From Clostridioides difficile (lineage in GTDB: Bacteria; Bacillota; Clostridia; Peptostreptococcales; Peptostreptococcaceae), in assembly GCA_012955965.1 (NCBI GenBank), contig JABBZI010000007.1:1-64000 (forward strand): 64,000 nucleotides of DNA, in the 5' to 3' direction. Shown in pieces: positions 48,343 through 57,251 of this stretch. The notes below the pieces were generated by a model. That model made no database searches. It was not told the DNA's origin and saw nothing but the letters and a program-made list of their open reading frames with translations. The position numbers were made by a program, and so were the translations under genes. Each line of letters opens with the position of its first letter. Position 1 is the stretch's first letter.

Positions 48343-50712
48343 ATGTCAAGAGGAACTTTTGAGAGAACTAAAAAATTAAGAGAAGAAAGTGTTAATGCAG
48401 AACCACACATATCTATTGAAAGAGCAGTACTTATGACAGAAGCTTATAAAAAATACGAGGGAAGTGTAGAGATTCCTGTACTTCGTGCTTTATCATTTAA
48501 GCATTATATAGAGAATAGAACTCTTAGCATAAATGATGGCGAATTAATAGTAGGTGAAAAAGGTGATTCTCCTAATGGAGCACCAACATATCCAGAAATT
48601 TGTTGTCATACTTTAGAAGATTTAGATGTAATGCACAATAGAGATATAATAAATTTCAGTGTATCTGAAGAAGCTAAAAAAATACAACAGGAAGAAATAA
48701 TACCTTTCTGGAAAAAGAGACAAACAAGAGAAAAAATAATAAATGCAATGACACCTGAATGGTTAGCAGCATATGAAGCAGGTATGTTCACAGAGTTTAT
48801 GGAGCAAAGAGCTCCTGGACATACAGTTTGTGGAGATACAATATATAAAAAAGGGTTTTTAGATTTAAAGAAAGATGTAGAAGCAAGACTAAAAGAGTTA
48901 GATTTTCTTAATGATTTAGATGCATATAATAAGAAAGCTGATTTAGAAGCTATGGCAATAGCTTGTGATGCAATGGTAATATTAGGTAAGAGATATGCTG
49001 AGAAAGCAAGACAAATGGCAGAAGAAGAAACAGATGAAGCTAAGAAAAAAGATTTATTACTAATTGCTGAAACTTGTGATGTTGTACCAGCTCATAAACC
49101 TGAAACTTATCATCAAGCTATACAAATGTACTGGTTTGTTCATATAGGGGTTACTACTGAGCTTAATATATGGGATGCTTTTACTCCAGGAAGACTTGAC
49201 CAGCATTTAAATCCTTTCTATGAAAGAGATGTAGAAAACGGAATACTAGATAGAGATAAAGCACAAGAATTACTTGAATGCTTATGGGTTAAATTTAATA
49301 ATCAACCAGCACCACCAAAAGTTGGTATAACATTAAAAGAAAGTAGCACATATACAGACTTTGCAAATATAAATACTGGTGGAATAAACCCAGATGGTCA
49401 AGATGGCGTTAATGAAGTTAGTTATATAATACTTGATGTTATGGATGAGATGAAGTTGATACAACCAAGCTCAAACGTTCAAATAAGTAAAAAAACTCCT
49501 CAAAAGTTCTTAAAGAGAGCTTGTGAAATATCAAGAAAAGGTTGGGGGCAACCAGCATTTTATAATACTGAAGCAATAGTACAAGAGCTTATGGAAGCTG
49601 GAAAGACTATAGAAGATGCAAGACTTGGTGGAACTAGTGGTTGTGTTGAAACTGGATGTTTTGGTAAAGAAGCATATGTTTTAACTGGATATATGAATAT
49701 TCCAAAGATACTTGAATTAACATTAAATGATGGGTATGACCCAATTAACAAAAAACAAATAGGTATTAAAACTGGAGACCCTAGAAGTTTTAAATCTTAT
49801 GAAGAATTATTTGATGCGTTTAAAAAGCAATTACATTATATGATTGATATAAAAATAGAAGGAAATGCTGTAATAGAAAATATATGTGCAAAACACATGC
49901 CTTGCCCACTTATGTCTACAATAGTTGATGATTGTATAGAAAAAGGTAAAGACTATCAAAGAGGTGGAGCGAGATACAACACTAGGTATATACAAGGTGT
50001 TGGTATAGGAACTATAACAGATAGTTTAACAGCAATAAAATATAATGTATTCGATAAGAAGAAATTCGATATGGATACATTACTTAAAGCACTTGATGCT
50101 AACTTTGAAGGATACGAAGCTATATTTAATTTAGTTTCAAATAAGACTCCTAAATATGGAAATGATGATGATTATGCTGATGAAATAATGCAAGATATAT
50201 TCAACACATATTATAATGAGGTAACTGGTAGACCAACTGTTTGTGGTGGAGAATATAGAGTAGATATGCTACCAACAACTTGTCATGTATACTTTGGTGA
50301 AATTATGGGAGCAAGTCCAAATGGTAGACTTTGTGCAAAACCAGTTTCAGAGGGAATCTCACCTGAAAAAGGTGGGGATACTAATGGGCCTACAGCAGTT
50401 ATAAAATCTTGTGCTAAGATGGACCATATAAAAACTGGTGGAACATTATTAAATCAAAGATTTGCACCATCAGTAGTTCAAGGGGAAAAAGGATTGGATA
50501 ATATGGCGAATCTAGTAAGAGCATACTTTAATATGGATGGACATCATATACAATTCAATGTATTTGATAAAAACGTATTATTAGAAGCTCAAAAGAATCC
50601 TCAAGATTATAAAGACTTAATAGTTAGAGTAGCAGGATATAGTGACCATTTTAATAATCTAAGTAGAACACTACAAGATGAGATAATAGGAAGAACTGAG
50701 CAAACATTCTAG
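48343..50712 (+). CDS. hypD: trans-4-hydroxy-L-proline dehydratase (glycyl radical enzyme)
   Basis: A 789-aa glycyl radical enzyme that dehydrates trans-4-hydroxyproline to 1-pyrroline-5-carboxylate. The radical is on Gly765 in RVAGYSDHF, and the thiyl Cys434 and Glu436 are in TSGCVE; these residue numbers agree with those I recall for the characterised C. difficile enzyme. The start is ATG at 48343, after SD GGGGGGTAA. The in-frame ATG 42 nt upstream overlaps the activase. Downstream proC would reduce P5C to proline, which feeds Stickland fermentation through proline reductase. Confidence 0.95.
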   Translation: MSRGTFERTKKLREESVNAEPHISIERAVLMTEAYKKYEGSVEIPVLRALSFKHYIENRTLSINDGELIVGEKGDSPNGAPTYPEICCHTLEDLDVMHNRDIINFSVSEEAKKIQQEEIIPFWKKRQTREKIINAMTPEWLAAYEAGMFTEFMEQRAPGHTVCGDTIYKKGFLDLKKDVEARLKELDFLNDLDAYNKKADLEAMAIACDAMVILGKRYAEKARQMAEEETDEAKKKDLLLIAETCDVVPAHKPETYHQAIQMYWFVHIGVTTELNIWDAFTPGRLDQHLNPFYERDVENGILDRDKAQELLECLWVKFNNQPAPPKVGITLKESSTYTDFANINTGGINPDGQDGVNEVSYIILDVMDEMKLIQPSSNVQISKKTPQKFLKRACEISRKGWGQPAFYNTEAIVQELMEAGKTIEDARLGGTSGCVETGCFGKEAYVLTGYMNIPKILELTLNDGYDPINKKQIGIKTGDPRSFKSYEELFDAFKKQLHYMIDIKIEGNAVIENICAKHMPCPLMSTIVDDCIEKGKDYQRGGARYNTRYIQGVGIGTITDSLTAIKYNVFDKKKFDMDTLLKALDANFEGYEAIFNLVSNKTPKYGNDDDYADEIMQDIFNTYYNEVTGRPTVCGGEYRVDMLPTTCHVYFGEIMGASPNGRLCAKPVSEGISPEKGGDTNGPTAVIKSCAKMDHIKTGGTLLNQRFAPSVVQGEKGLDNMANLVRAYFNMDGHHIQFNVFDKNVLLEAQKNPQDYKDLIVRVAGYSDHFNNLSRTLQDEIIGRTEQTF

Positions 50713-51014
50713 GATTGTTTGTTAACAAAACTTATTACCATATAAAAACGCAACTGGTATAATAGAGTATATACTATTAGATACCATTTGAAAAATTTAA
50801 GATTAATTATGAGCTAACTTTCTAAATTGGAAGTTAGCTCGTTAAGTTTAATGAAAAAATCGTTAAATTTATATTTAATAAGCCTTACAATAGGAATAAA
50901 TTATATTAATATAATGAGGTTAAATTTCATGAGTATAAGACAATTTTAAGCAGTTAAAATATAGTTAATTTAGCTACTTTAAAATAAAAACTAATAGAAA
51001 AAAGGAGATTTGAT
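50713..51014. other. Non-coding stretch between hypD and proC
   Basis: About 300 nt, with a hairpin at 50811-50840 but no gene remnant seen. proC may have its own promoter, but hexamers could not be fixed. It is a long gap for two genes of one pathway. Confidence 0.45.
50811..50840 (+). terminator. Hairpin after hypD, possible weak terminator
   Basis: GAGCTAACTT pairs with AAGTTAGCTC; the stem extends by T-G and C-G. The tail GTTAAGTTTA has no good T-run, so termination is partial at best. Confidence 0.5.
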
Positions 51015-51818
51015 ATGAAAACTTTAGGATTTATTGGTTCAGGAAATATGGGAAGTGCAATGATAGGTGGTATAGTAAAATCAGGTCTAGTAAAAGCAGA
51101 AGATATAACTGTATCAGACTTAAGCCAAATTGCTTTAGATAAAGTAAAAGCAGAATTTCCAGTAAACACTACAACTGATTCAAAGGTAGCTGTTTCAAAT
51201 TCTGATGTAATACTAGTGGCACTTAAGCCTAATATATGTGAAAAAGCTTTAACTCCACTTAAAGAATTAATAGATGCAGATAAAATAATAGTATCAATAG
51301 CAGCAGGAAAAACTATAGAAGCATTAGAAAATATTATAGGTTCAGATAAAAAAATAGTAAGAGTAATGCCAAATACTCCAGCTCTTGTTGGGGAAGGAAT
51401 GTCGGCCCTTTGTAAAAATAATAATGTAACTGATGAAGAACTAAATACGATTAAGGCTTTATTTGAATCATTTGGAGAGGCAGAGATAGTATCAGAATAT
51501 TTAATGGATACTGTTACAGGTGTTAGTGGGTCTTCTCCTGCATATGTATTTATGTTTATAGAAGCTATGGCAGATGCAGCAGTATTAGCTGGTATGCCAA
51601 GACAACAAGCTTATAAATTTACATCACAAGCAGTTATGGGGTCAGCTAAGATGGTTCTTGAAACTGGTAAACATCCAGGTGAATTAAAAGATATGGTTTG
51701 TTCTCCAGCAGGGACTACTATAGAAGCAGTTAGAGTGTTAGAAGAAGAAGGGTTTAGATCAGCAGTTATAAAATCTATTGTTGCTGCTATAGATAAATCT
51801 AAAGATATGAGTAAATAA
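51015..51818 (+). CDS. proC: Pyrroline-5-carboxylate reductase
   Basis: A 267-aa NAD(P)H enzyme that reduces 1-pyrroline-5-carboxylate to L-proline. The N-terminal GFIGSGNMGSAMIGG binds the dinucleotide, MPNTPALVGEGMSAL is conserved, and the C-terminal half has GVSGSSPAYVFMFIEAMADAAV. With HypD it completes hydroxyproline to proline conversion. SD AAGGAG precedes the ATG. It ends at a terminator shared with the TetR gene. Confidence 0.96.
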   Translation: MKTLGFIGSGNMGSAMIGGIVKSGLVKAEDITVSDLSQIALDKVKAEFPVNTTTDSKVAVSNSDVILVALKPNICEKALTPLKELIDADKIIVSIAAGKTIEALENIIGSDKKIVRVMPNTPALVGEGMSALCKNNNVTDEELNTIKALFESFGEAEIVSEYLMDTVTGVSGSSPAYVFMFIEAMADAAVLAGMPRQQAYKFTSQAVMGSAKMVLETGKHPGELKDMVCSPAGTTIEAVRVLEEEGFRSAVIKSIVAAIDKSKDMSK

Positions 51819-51840
51819 TAAATACGAATAATATAAAAAT

Positions 51841-51889
51841 AAATGTCTCAAAATTACTCTTATGGTTTGTTTTGAGACATTTTTATTTT
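51841..51889. terminator. Bidirectional terminator between proC and the TetR gene
   Basis: AAATGTCTCAAAA pairs with TTTTGAGACATTT around a 16-nt loop, with T-rich flanks. Confidence 0.85.
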
Positions 51890-52469
51890 AGATTTTATTT
51901 TTTAGCCCATTCATACCATGTGCAATAAATGTGCTAATAGTTTTTGCAGTCTTTTCTGCTGTTTCTATATTGTTTTCGCTATACTCTTTAGAAATCATCT
52001 CTAAACAGCCGTCTATAATTCCTCCTATAATACAAGCATCTAAAATGTCTACAGTTTTTTTATCTTTTATTGTGTGACTACTTTCTTGGAGTCCTTTTTT
52101 TAGTATATCTTTGTATTTATAAAAGAAAGATGCATTTCTACCATTACAAGATAAATTTTTAATTGTACTTGCATGTTTTTGGAAGAAAATAACAACCTCT
52201 AAAATTTGAGGATATGGATTTTCAACTATATCGTAAATACTGCTTTCTTTCATTACAGACAGGCATTTATTGAAGAGTTCTTCTTCTATTTGCTCTTGAA
52301 CTTCGTAAATATCTTTAAAATGAGCATAAAATGTCCCCCTACTTACATCAGCTAATTCTAAAATTTCTTTCACAGTAATTTTATTAATATCATGGTTTAT
52401 ACTTAGTTTAATAAAGGCTTGTTTTATTGATTCTCTTGATTTTCTTATATCTCTTCTTTCTTTTTTCAT
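51888..52469 (-). CDS. TetR-family transcriptional regulator
   Basis: A 193-aa regulator. The N-terminal HTH (TVKEILELADVSRGTFYAHFKDIYEV) binds DNA and the C-terminal domain is of the type seen in TetR_C_7/dhaS-like repressors. The ligand is unknown. SD GGAG upstream of the ATG. It is divergent from a 61-aa gene, with about 180 nt between, so that gene is the first candidate target. Confidence 0.85.
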   Translation of the reverse strand: MKKERRDIRKSRESIKQAFIKLSINHDINKITVKEILELADVSRGTFYAHFKDIYEVQEQIEEELFNKCLSVMKESSIYDIVENPYPQILEVVIFFQKHASTIKNLSCNGRNASFFYKYKDILKKGLQESSHTIKDKKTVDILDACIIGGIIDGCLEMISKEYSENNIETAEKTAKTISTFIAHGMNGLKNKI

Positions 52470-52648
52470 ATTCTAATTGTCTCCAATAGTCTTTAATAAT
52501 TTTTTAATATATGTATAAATATATACAAATATAATTTAAATTATATAAATTCATATAAAATATTAAAATCTATACATTGTGTATAATATTATATAATAGT
52601 ATACTCTACTTAAAATAAAAATCAAGGCTTTAGAAAGGTGGAATATAT

Positions 52649-52834
52649 ATGAATAGTATAAAAAAAGAAATAGAGAATATTGTATCTTCTTCTAAAAAAA
52701 TTGGGAATGCATATCGTGATACTGGCATTGAAGTCGGAAAAGCTTATGCAAAAGCAGGTAAAAAAACTGCAAGATTATTCAAAGAATTATATGATAGTGA
52801 AGAAACATATGAGATACAAAAAAAAGAAGATTAA
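52649..52834 (+). CDS. Small basic hypothetical protein (61 aa)
   Basis: A lysine-rich, mainly helical protein (GKAYAKAGKKTARLFKELY) without TM helix or known domain. It has a good SD (AGAAAGGTGG) and lies divergent to the TetR gene. The reading frame, SD and codon use make it likely real. Function unknown; an amphipathic helix that binds membrane or nucleic acid is possible. Confidence 0.6.
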   Translation: MNSIKKEIENIVSSSKKIGNAYRDTGIEVGKAYAKAGKKTARLFKELYDSEETYEIQKKED

Positions 52835-52918
52835 TCTATTAAATAGATTAATGATTGAGTGATAATTCATTACTTAAAGGTTAATGATTAACTGGATAAT
52901 TTTTTAACTATATTGTAA

Positions 52919-53077
52919 CTGTATCATAGCAGGAAGATAAAGTTTATAAGTATCATTATAGATAATCCTTATTATCAAACATTCAACTTTATAATACCTA
53001 TACAATTAATATGTGGAGAAATACCTACATTAAGAGGAGTAGACCCAAGTATTCCAAAAGATACTAAGTTCCCATGA
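52919..53077 (+). pseudogene. C-terminal remnant of a SIS-domain sugar isomerase-like gene
   Basis: The frame reads SIIIDNPYYQTFNF, then IIPIQLICGEIPTLRGVDPSIPKDT. The end of SIS-domain isomerases and GlmS has the pattern IPLQLLAYxxALxRGxDPDxPRNL, so IPIQL...LRGVDP fits. There is no start codon, no SD and no N-terminal part, so it is a decayed fragment. A strong terminator follows. Confidence 0.45.
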
Positions 53078-53105
53078 AGTTAGGTAGTAAGAAGCTTAAC
53101 AAGTA

Positions 53106-53160
53106 AAAGAAGCTATCACATAACAATTTAAAATTGTTTGTGTGATAGCTTCTTCTATTT
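53106..53160 (+). terminator. Terminator after the SIS remnant
   Basis: AGAAGCTATCACA pairs with TGTGATAGCTTCT around about 22 nt; a T-rich tail follows on +. It may also help end the feoB transcript on -. Confidence 0.75.
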
Positions 53161-53235
53161 TATAATAAGATTTTTGTAAAACTATGTGTAAAAGATAGTT
53201 CTTTAAATTTATTTTCAAATTAAAATATTTCTATA

Positions 53236-55179
53236 TTAGTGTGTACTGCTCTTTTTATTATTTTTATCATCTGAGCAAGAATTAGAACTTGGACATCCAG
53301 AACAACCAGAGCATCCACTACAACCGTCTCCATTCTTTGTAGATTTGAATTTGTTAAATAAAATCACAAATGCGATGACTATAATTATTCCGCCTATCAA
53401 AGCTTCCATTACTGAATTACCCATAAATAATACTCCACCAATACTTTTAACTATAAATGCCATTATCCATGCTAATATAAACTGATATGCAAATGATGCA
53501 AACATCATCTTATTACCATATTCTTTTTTCATAGTTGCAAGTGCAGCTATACATGGAGTATATAAAGCAGTAAATATCAAGAAAGTATATGCAGTAACTC
53601 CATTAAATATTGTTGGCAATACAACAGTTAGATTGCCATATAGTATATTTAAAGAGTTTACTACGATTTCTTTTGCTCCAAGACCACTTAAAATGGCAAC
53701 TGAAGTTCTCCAGTCATCAAAACCAAGAGGCTTGAATATAGGAGCTATAATATGCCCCAAAGTAGCTAAAAAGCTTACATTTATATCTTCTGTATATCCA
53801 AAGACATTAAATGAAGAAAGTCCCCAAATTACAACTGACATTGCAAACATAACAGTAACAACTCTTATTAAGAAACCTTTTGATTTGTTCCATGTATTTT
53901 TAATAAGTGCATCTATAGTAGGAACTCTATATTCTGGTAATTCTAATATAAATGGCTCAGCCTCTGTTTTAAATGCTGTTTTATTTAAGAATAATGCAAT
54001 TACGATTGCCATAACTATACCAACTAAATATAGTGATGTAGTCACTAAAGCAGCATTATGTGGAAAGAATATAGCTACAAATAGTGCATATATAGGTAGT
54101 TTTGCTCCACAAGTCATAAGTGGTGCAATAAGAGCTGTAACCCTTCTGTCTTTTTCGCTTTCCAATGTTCTAGTTGCCATTATAGCTGGAGAAGAACATC
54201 CCATACCCATAACTATAGGTATAAAAGCTTTACCAGATAGACCAACTTTTCTCATAACTTTATCCATTAAAAATGCTGTTCTTGACATATATCCACTATC
54301 TTCAAATAATGATATACCAAAAAATAATGTAAATATTAAAGGGAAGAATGGTAAAGTACCACCAACACCTCCAATTATACCATCAACTATAAGTGACTTA
54401 AACCATGGACTAGAGTTAGATAACATATCACTAGCAGGTGTAGAGATATAAGTTTCTATAAGACTAGCAAAGCCCTCTTGTAGTGGCCCTCCAACCCAAT
54501 CAAAAGTAAATTTAAATAAGAGGAACAATACACCAATAAATATTGGATAGGCTAATATGGGGTTTAAAACTATATTGTCTATTTTATCACTGATAGATTT
54601 TTTGTGTGTATATGTAGTTTTTGTACATCTTGATAACATGGATTCTAATTTTTTGTATGTTTCTGTTTCACTTCCAAAATTTGTTTGATATATAAAAGCT
54701 TTTTGGGTAGCTCCTTTAATTTCTTCTTCTATTTTCTCAACGCCATTTTTCTTTTTTGCAATAATTGGAACAACGATTACTCCAAGTTCTTCACCTAATT
54801 TTTTAGCATCTATATTAATACCTTTAGATTCTGCTATATCTAGCATATTAAGCAGTATAACTATAGGTTTTTTAAATTGCATAAGTTGAGTTGTTAAATA
54901 CAGGTTTCTCGATAAGTTAGAGGCATCCACTACATTTACTATTACATCAACATCTTCATTTTCTAAATATGACTTAGAAACTTTTTCTTCATTTGAGAAA
55001 GTATCCATTGCATATATACCTGGTAAATCTACAACCTTTATTTCTTTCCCAATAAATCCTTCTTTTTTTTCTATAGTAACACCAGGCCAGTTACCTACAT
55101 ATTGATTTGAACCTGTAAGTAGGTTAAAAACAGTAGTTTTACCAACATTTGGGTTTCCTAATAATGCTACATTAATCAC
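53236..55179 (-). CDS. feoB: Ferrous iron transporter FeoB
   Basis: A 647-aa transporter for Fe(II). The N-terminal G domain has G1 GNPNVGKTT, G3 DLPGIY and G4 NMLD. The transmembrane part includes MGMGCSSPAIMATRT and two Gate motifs. The C-terminus has a cysteine-rich tail (GCSGCSGCSGC) that replaces FeoC in many Firmicutes. It is shorter than E. coli FeoB (773 aa). The start is GTG at 55179, after SD GGAGGAG. It lies 17 nt after feoA in the same operon. Confidence 0.95.
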   Translation of the reverse strand: MINVALLGNPNVGKTTVFNLLTGSNQYVGNWPGVTIEKKEGFIGKEIKVVDLPGIYAMDTFSNEEKVSKSYLENEDVDVIVNVVDASNLSRNLYLTTQLMQFKKPIVILLNMLDIAESKGINIDAKKLGEELGVIVVPIIAKKKNGVEKIEEEIKGATQKAFIYQTNFGSETETYKKLESMLSRCTKTTYTHKKSISDKIDNIVLNPILAYPIFIGVLFLLFKFTFDWVGGPLQEGFASLIETYISTPASDMLSNSSPWFKSLIVDGIIGGVGGTLPFFPLIFTLFFGISLFEDSGYMSRTAFLMDKVMRKVGLSGKAFIPIVMGMGCSSPAIMATRTLESEKDRRVTALIAPLMTCGAKLPIYALFVAIFFPHNAALVTTSLYLVGIVMAIVIALFLNKTAFKTEAEPFILELPEYRVPTIDALIKNTWNKSKGFLIRVVTVMFAMSVVIWGLSSFNVFGYTEDINVSFLATLGHIIAPIFKPLGFDDWRTSVAILSGLGAKEIVVNSLNILYGNLTVVLPTIFNGVTAYTFLIFTALYTPCIAALATMKKEYGNKMMFASFAYQFILAWIMAFIVKSIGGVLFMGNSVMEALIGGIIIVIAFVILFNKFKSTKNGDGCSGCSGCSGCPSSNSCSDDKNNKKSSTH

Positions 55180-55196
55180 GGGTAGCTCCTCCTCTA

Positions 55197-55415
55197 TTAT
55201 TGTAAAGAAATATTTTTAGCATCAGATTTTCTAATAGCAAGGTCAAAACCTCTAAATCTGATTATAATTGGGTCTCCAAATGGAGCAACCTTTTTAACTT
55301 CTATTTCAGTACTATTTATACATCCAAGTGCAAGTAATCTTTTAGATAATTTAATATCTCCATCTATACTATTAATAAGTCCTTTTTCTCCTATTTTTAA
55401 ATCGTAAACAGTCAT
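55197..55415 (-). CDS. feoA: Ferrous iron transport protein FeoA
   Basis: A 72-aa SH3-like protein needed for FeoB activity. FeoA-like core GDIKLSKRLLALGCINSTEIEV and APFGDPIIIRFRGFDLAIRKSDA. ATG at 55415 is chosen because the SD AGGAGGTG lies just upstream; the GTG at 55424 is inside it. First gene of feoAB, 16 nt downstream of a Fur-like site. Confidence 0.9.
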   Translation of the reverse strand: MTVYDLKIGEKGLINSIDGDIKLSKRLLALGCINSTEIEVKKVAPFGDPIIIRFRGFDLAIRKSDAKNISLQ

Positions 55416-55431
55416 TATTAGCACCTCCTAA

Positions 55432-55446
55432 TGAAATTCATTATCA
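55432..55446 (-). promoter_or_regulatory. Fur-box-like dyad upstream of feoA
   Basis: TGATAATGAATTTCA on the minus strand, matching the Bacillus 7-1-7 Fur consensus TGATAATNATTATCA at 12 of 14 defined positions. It lies between the promoter and the feoA SD, where Fur would block transcription when iron is plentiful. Confidence 0.65.
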
Positions 55447-55451
55447 TTAAA

Positions 55452-55480
55452 ATTGTAACAAGTATGATACAAAAAGTCAA
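55452..55480 (-). promoter_or_regulatory. Sigma-A promoter for feoAB
   Basis: TTGACT, 17 nt, TACAAT on the minus strand, with the -10 directly upstream of the Fur-like site. Confidence 0.75.
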
Positions 55481-55621
55481 GAAGTATAGAGGCAATTGAA
55501 CATTGAAATCACTAATATTTATTCTAAACAAATTGAAAAATATTTTAATCTAAACTAGGTGTTTTTATATATTTTGTATTATAATGTAAGATGATAGATA
55601 AATTTTGAAGGAGTTAACTTA

Positions 55622-56131
55622 ATGAAAACTAGAAAAATGACATTTTTAGGTCTTATGATAGGGTATAGTTTAGCTTTATATGTATTAGAGACATACATAC
55701 CAAATCCTCTTATAGTTATATTTCCAGGGGCAAAATTGGGTTTGAGCAATATTATAACTTTAATTTCATTAATGTTGTTAGGTGTCAAAGATACTGTTAT
55801 AATTGTTACTATCAGGGTAATTTTGTCATCAATATTCGCAGGTCCTTTGTCTTATCTTCTATTTAGTATAGGAGGAGCTTATTTAAGTCTTTTATTTATG
55901 TATTTAGCAAGTAAAATAAAAGGTTTATCATTGATAGGAATAAGCATTATAGGTGCAATAGGGCATAATATAGGTCAATTAATAGTTGCAAGTTTAATTA
56001 TAGAAAATATACTTGCTATAGGATACTTACCATTTATGTTAATGGCATCATTAGTAACGGGTATGTTTGTAGGCTTAGTATCTAGGTATACAGTACCCAA
56101 GTTGAAGCACTTTTATAGTAAGTTTTATTGA
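55622..56131 (+). CDS. Gx transporter / heptaprenyl diphosphate synthase component I-like membrane protein
   Basis: A 169-aa protein with about five TM helices and the signature FPGAKLGLSNIITLISL, typical of the Hpre_diP_synt_I (Gx transporter) family. Many such genes sit beside an ECF system or isoprenoid genes, but here it is alone. Despite the old family name, a transport role (S-component-like) is more likely than a polyprenyl synthase subunit. SD AAGGAG upstream. Confidence 0.8.
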   Translation: MKTRKMTFLGLMIGYSLALYVLETYIPNPLIVIFPGAKLGLSNIITLISLMLLGVKDTVIIVTIRVILSSIFAGPLSYLLFSIGGAYLSLLFMYLASKIKGLSLIGISIIGAIGHNIGQLIVASLIIENILAIGYLPFMLMASLVTGMFVGLVSRYTVPKLKHFYSKFY

Positions 56132-56208
56132 CATAATATTGACAAAATATAATATTGTTTGATAAAATGTATATAAAAATATACAAATTTGTAATAGTGG
56201 TGATTATT

Positions 56209-56370
56209 ATGGCGAACAATGAATTAGAAGCGTTAAAAAATGAGATTGAAGCAGTTAGGGAAGAGATAAATACATACATAGAATATCCAGAAATATTTCA
56301 AGAAGAGTTAGTAGAATCAAGTAAGAAAATAGATATATTAATAAATAAATACATGTACTTATGCAAATAG
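56209..56370 (+). CDS. Spo0E-like sporulation phosphatase
   Basis: A 53-aa protein of the Spo0E family, which dephosphorylates Spo0A-P and so delays sporulation. The pattern LKNEIEAVREEINTYI then LVESSKKIDILINKY is the two-helix hairpin; the usual S-Q-E-L-D centre is SSKKID here. The start is ATG at 56209 (SD GTGGTGATT); the longer frame back to 56155 lacks an SD and would add a hydrophobic tail foreign to the family. Confidence 0.8.
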   Translation: MANNELEALKNEIEAVREEINTYIEYPEIFQEELVESSKKIDILINKYMYLCK

Positions 56371-56392
56371 CCCACAGTTGTGGGTTTTTTTG
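56369..56392 (+). terminator. Terminator after the Spo0E-like gene
   Basis: CCCACA and TGTGGG form a short stem, followed by TTTTTTT. Confidence 0.85.
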
Positions 56393-56519
56393 TATCAAAA
56401 ACTAACAGATAGCCATATTTTACATATATTAATAATAATATTAAGATATAAAATATTATTTCTGATGTGTAGATTATCTGTAGGACATAATTATGATTAA
56501 GTCAGGAGGGTTTTATATT

Positions 56520-57185
56520 ATGGTTGATATAGGAAGCAAGGAGATAGCAATAAGATTATTTTTAGCCCTAATAATAGGAGGAATAATAGGTTTAGAGAGA
56601 GAAAAAATAAGGCAATTTGCAGGATTTAGGACACATATATTAATAGCAATAGGTTCTTGTATTGTTTCGATAACTTCAATTCAGTTATTTTTTGATTATA
56701 ATTTATATACAAATGCTGACCCAGCAAGAATGCCTGCCCAAGTACTATCTGGAATTGGTTTTTTAGGTGCAGGAGCAATTTTAAAAAATAAAGGTGGAGT
56801 AAAGGGACTTACTACAGCTGCTGGTATGTGGGCAACTGCATGTATTGGAATAGCAGTAGGTTATGGTTATTACGAATTGTCAATTTTAGGCGGGCTATTT
56901 GTAATGATAGCATTATTTGTACTTAGAATAATAAATACTTTTCTATTCAGTCAAGAAAAAAATGTGCTGATATTAAAACTAAATAATCTGGATTCAATAC
57001 CTTTTTTATATGATAAATTTGAAAAAAATCAACTTATTGTAAGAAACATGGAAATAGAATGTCGTAATGAAGAATACTGGAAGGTTAATTTTTTTGTATC
57101 GTATGGCAAAAGAATACACTTACATGATGTTATGAAAGAAATAAATATGATAGAAGGAGTAATAAATGTAGATTATTTGGACTAA
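56520..57185 (+). CDS. MgtC/SapB-family membrane protein
   Basis: A 221-aa protein with four to five TM helices (residues about 10-150), the MgtC signature ALIIGGIIGLEREK and the GIGFLGAGAILKNKGGVKGLTTAAGMWATA loop. A soluble C-terminal ACT-like part (about 160-221) follows. Members help survival at low magnesium or inside macrophages in pathogens, while in others they may affect ATP synthase. ATG at 56520 fits SD AGGAGGG. Function here is unknown. Confidence 0.88.
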   Translation: MVDIGSKEIAIRLFLALIIGGIIGLEREKIRQFAGFRTHILIAIGSCIVSITSIQLFFDYNLYTNADPARMPAQVLSGIGFLGAGAILKNKGGVKGLTTAAGMWATACIGIAVGYGYYELSILGGLFVMIALFVLRIINTFLFSQEKNVLILKLNNLDSIPFLYDKFEKNQLIVRNMEIECRNEEYWKVNFFVSYGKRIHLHDVMKEINMIEGVINVDYLD

Positions 57186-57251
57186 AATATATACAATATA
57201 TTTTGTAAAGAGAATAAAATATAAAAACAAATCAAAATAGAGGTGTATTAT

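Noticed and set aside
52680-52862. Alternative 60-codon frame overlapping the 61-aa gene
   Set aside because: Lacks an SD; the frame starting at 52649 has a strong SD and better codon use.
53633-54451. 272-codon frame on the plus strand inside feoB
   Set aside because: Antisense shadow of a well-conserved transporter gene; no SD and no recognisable protein features.
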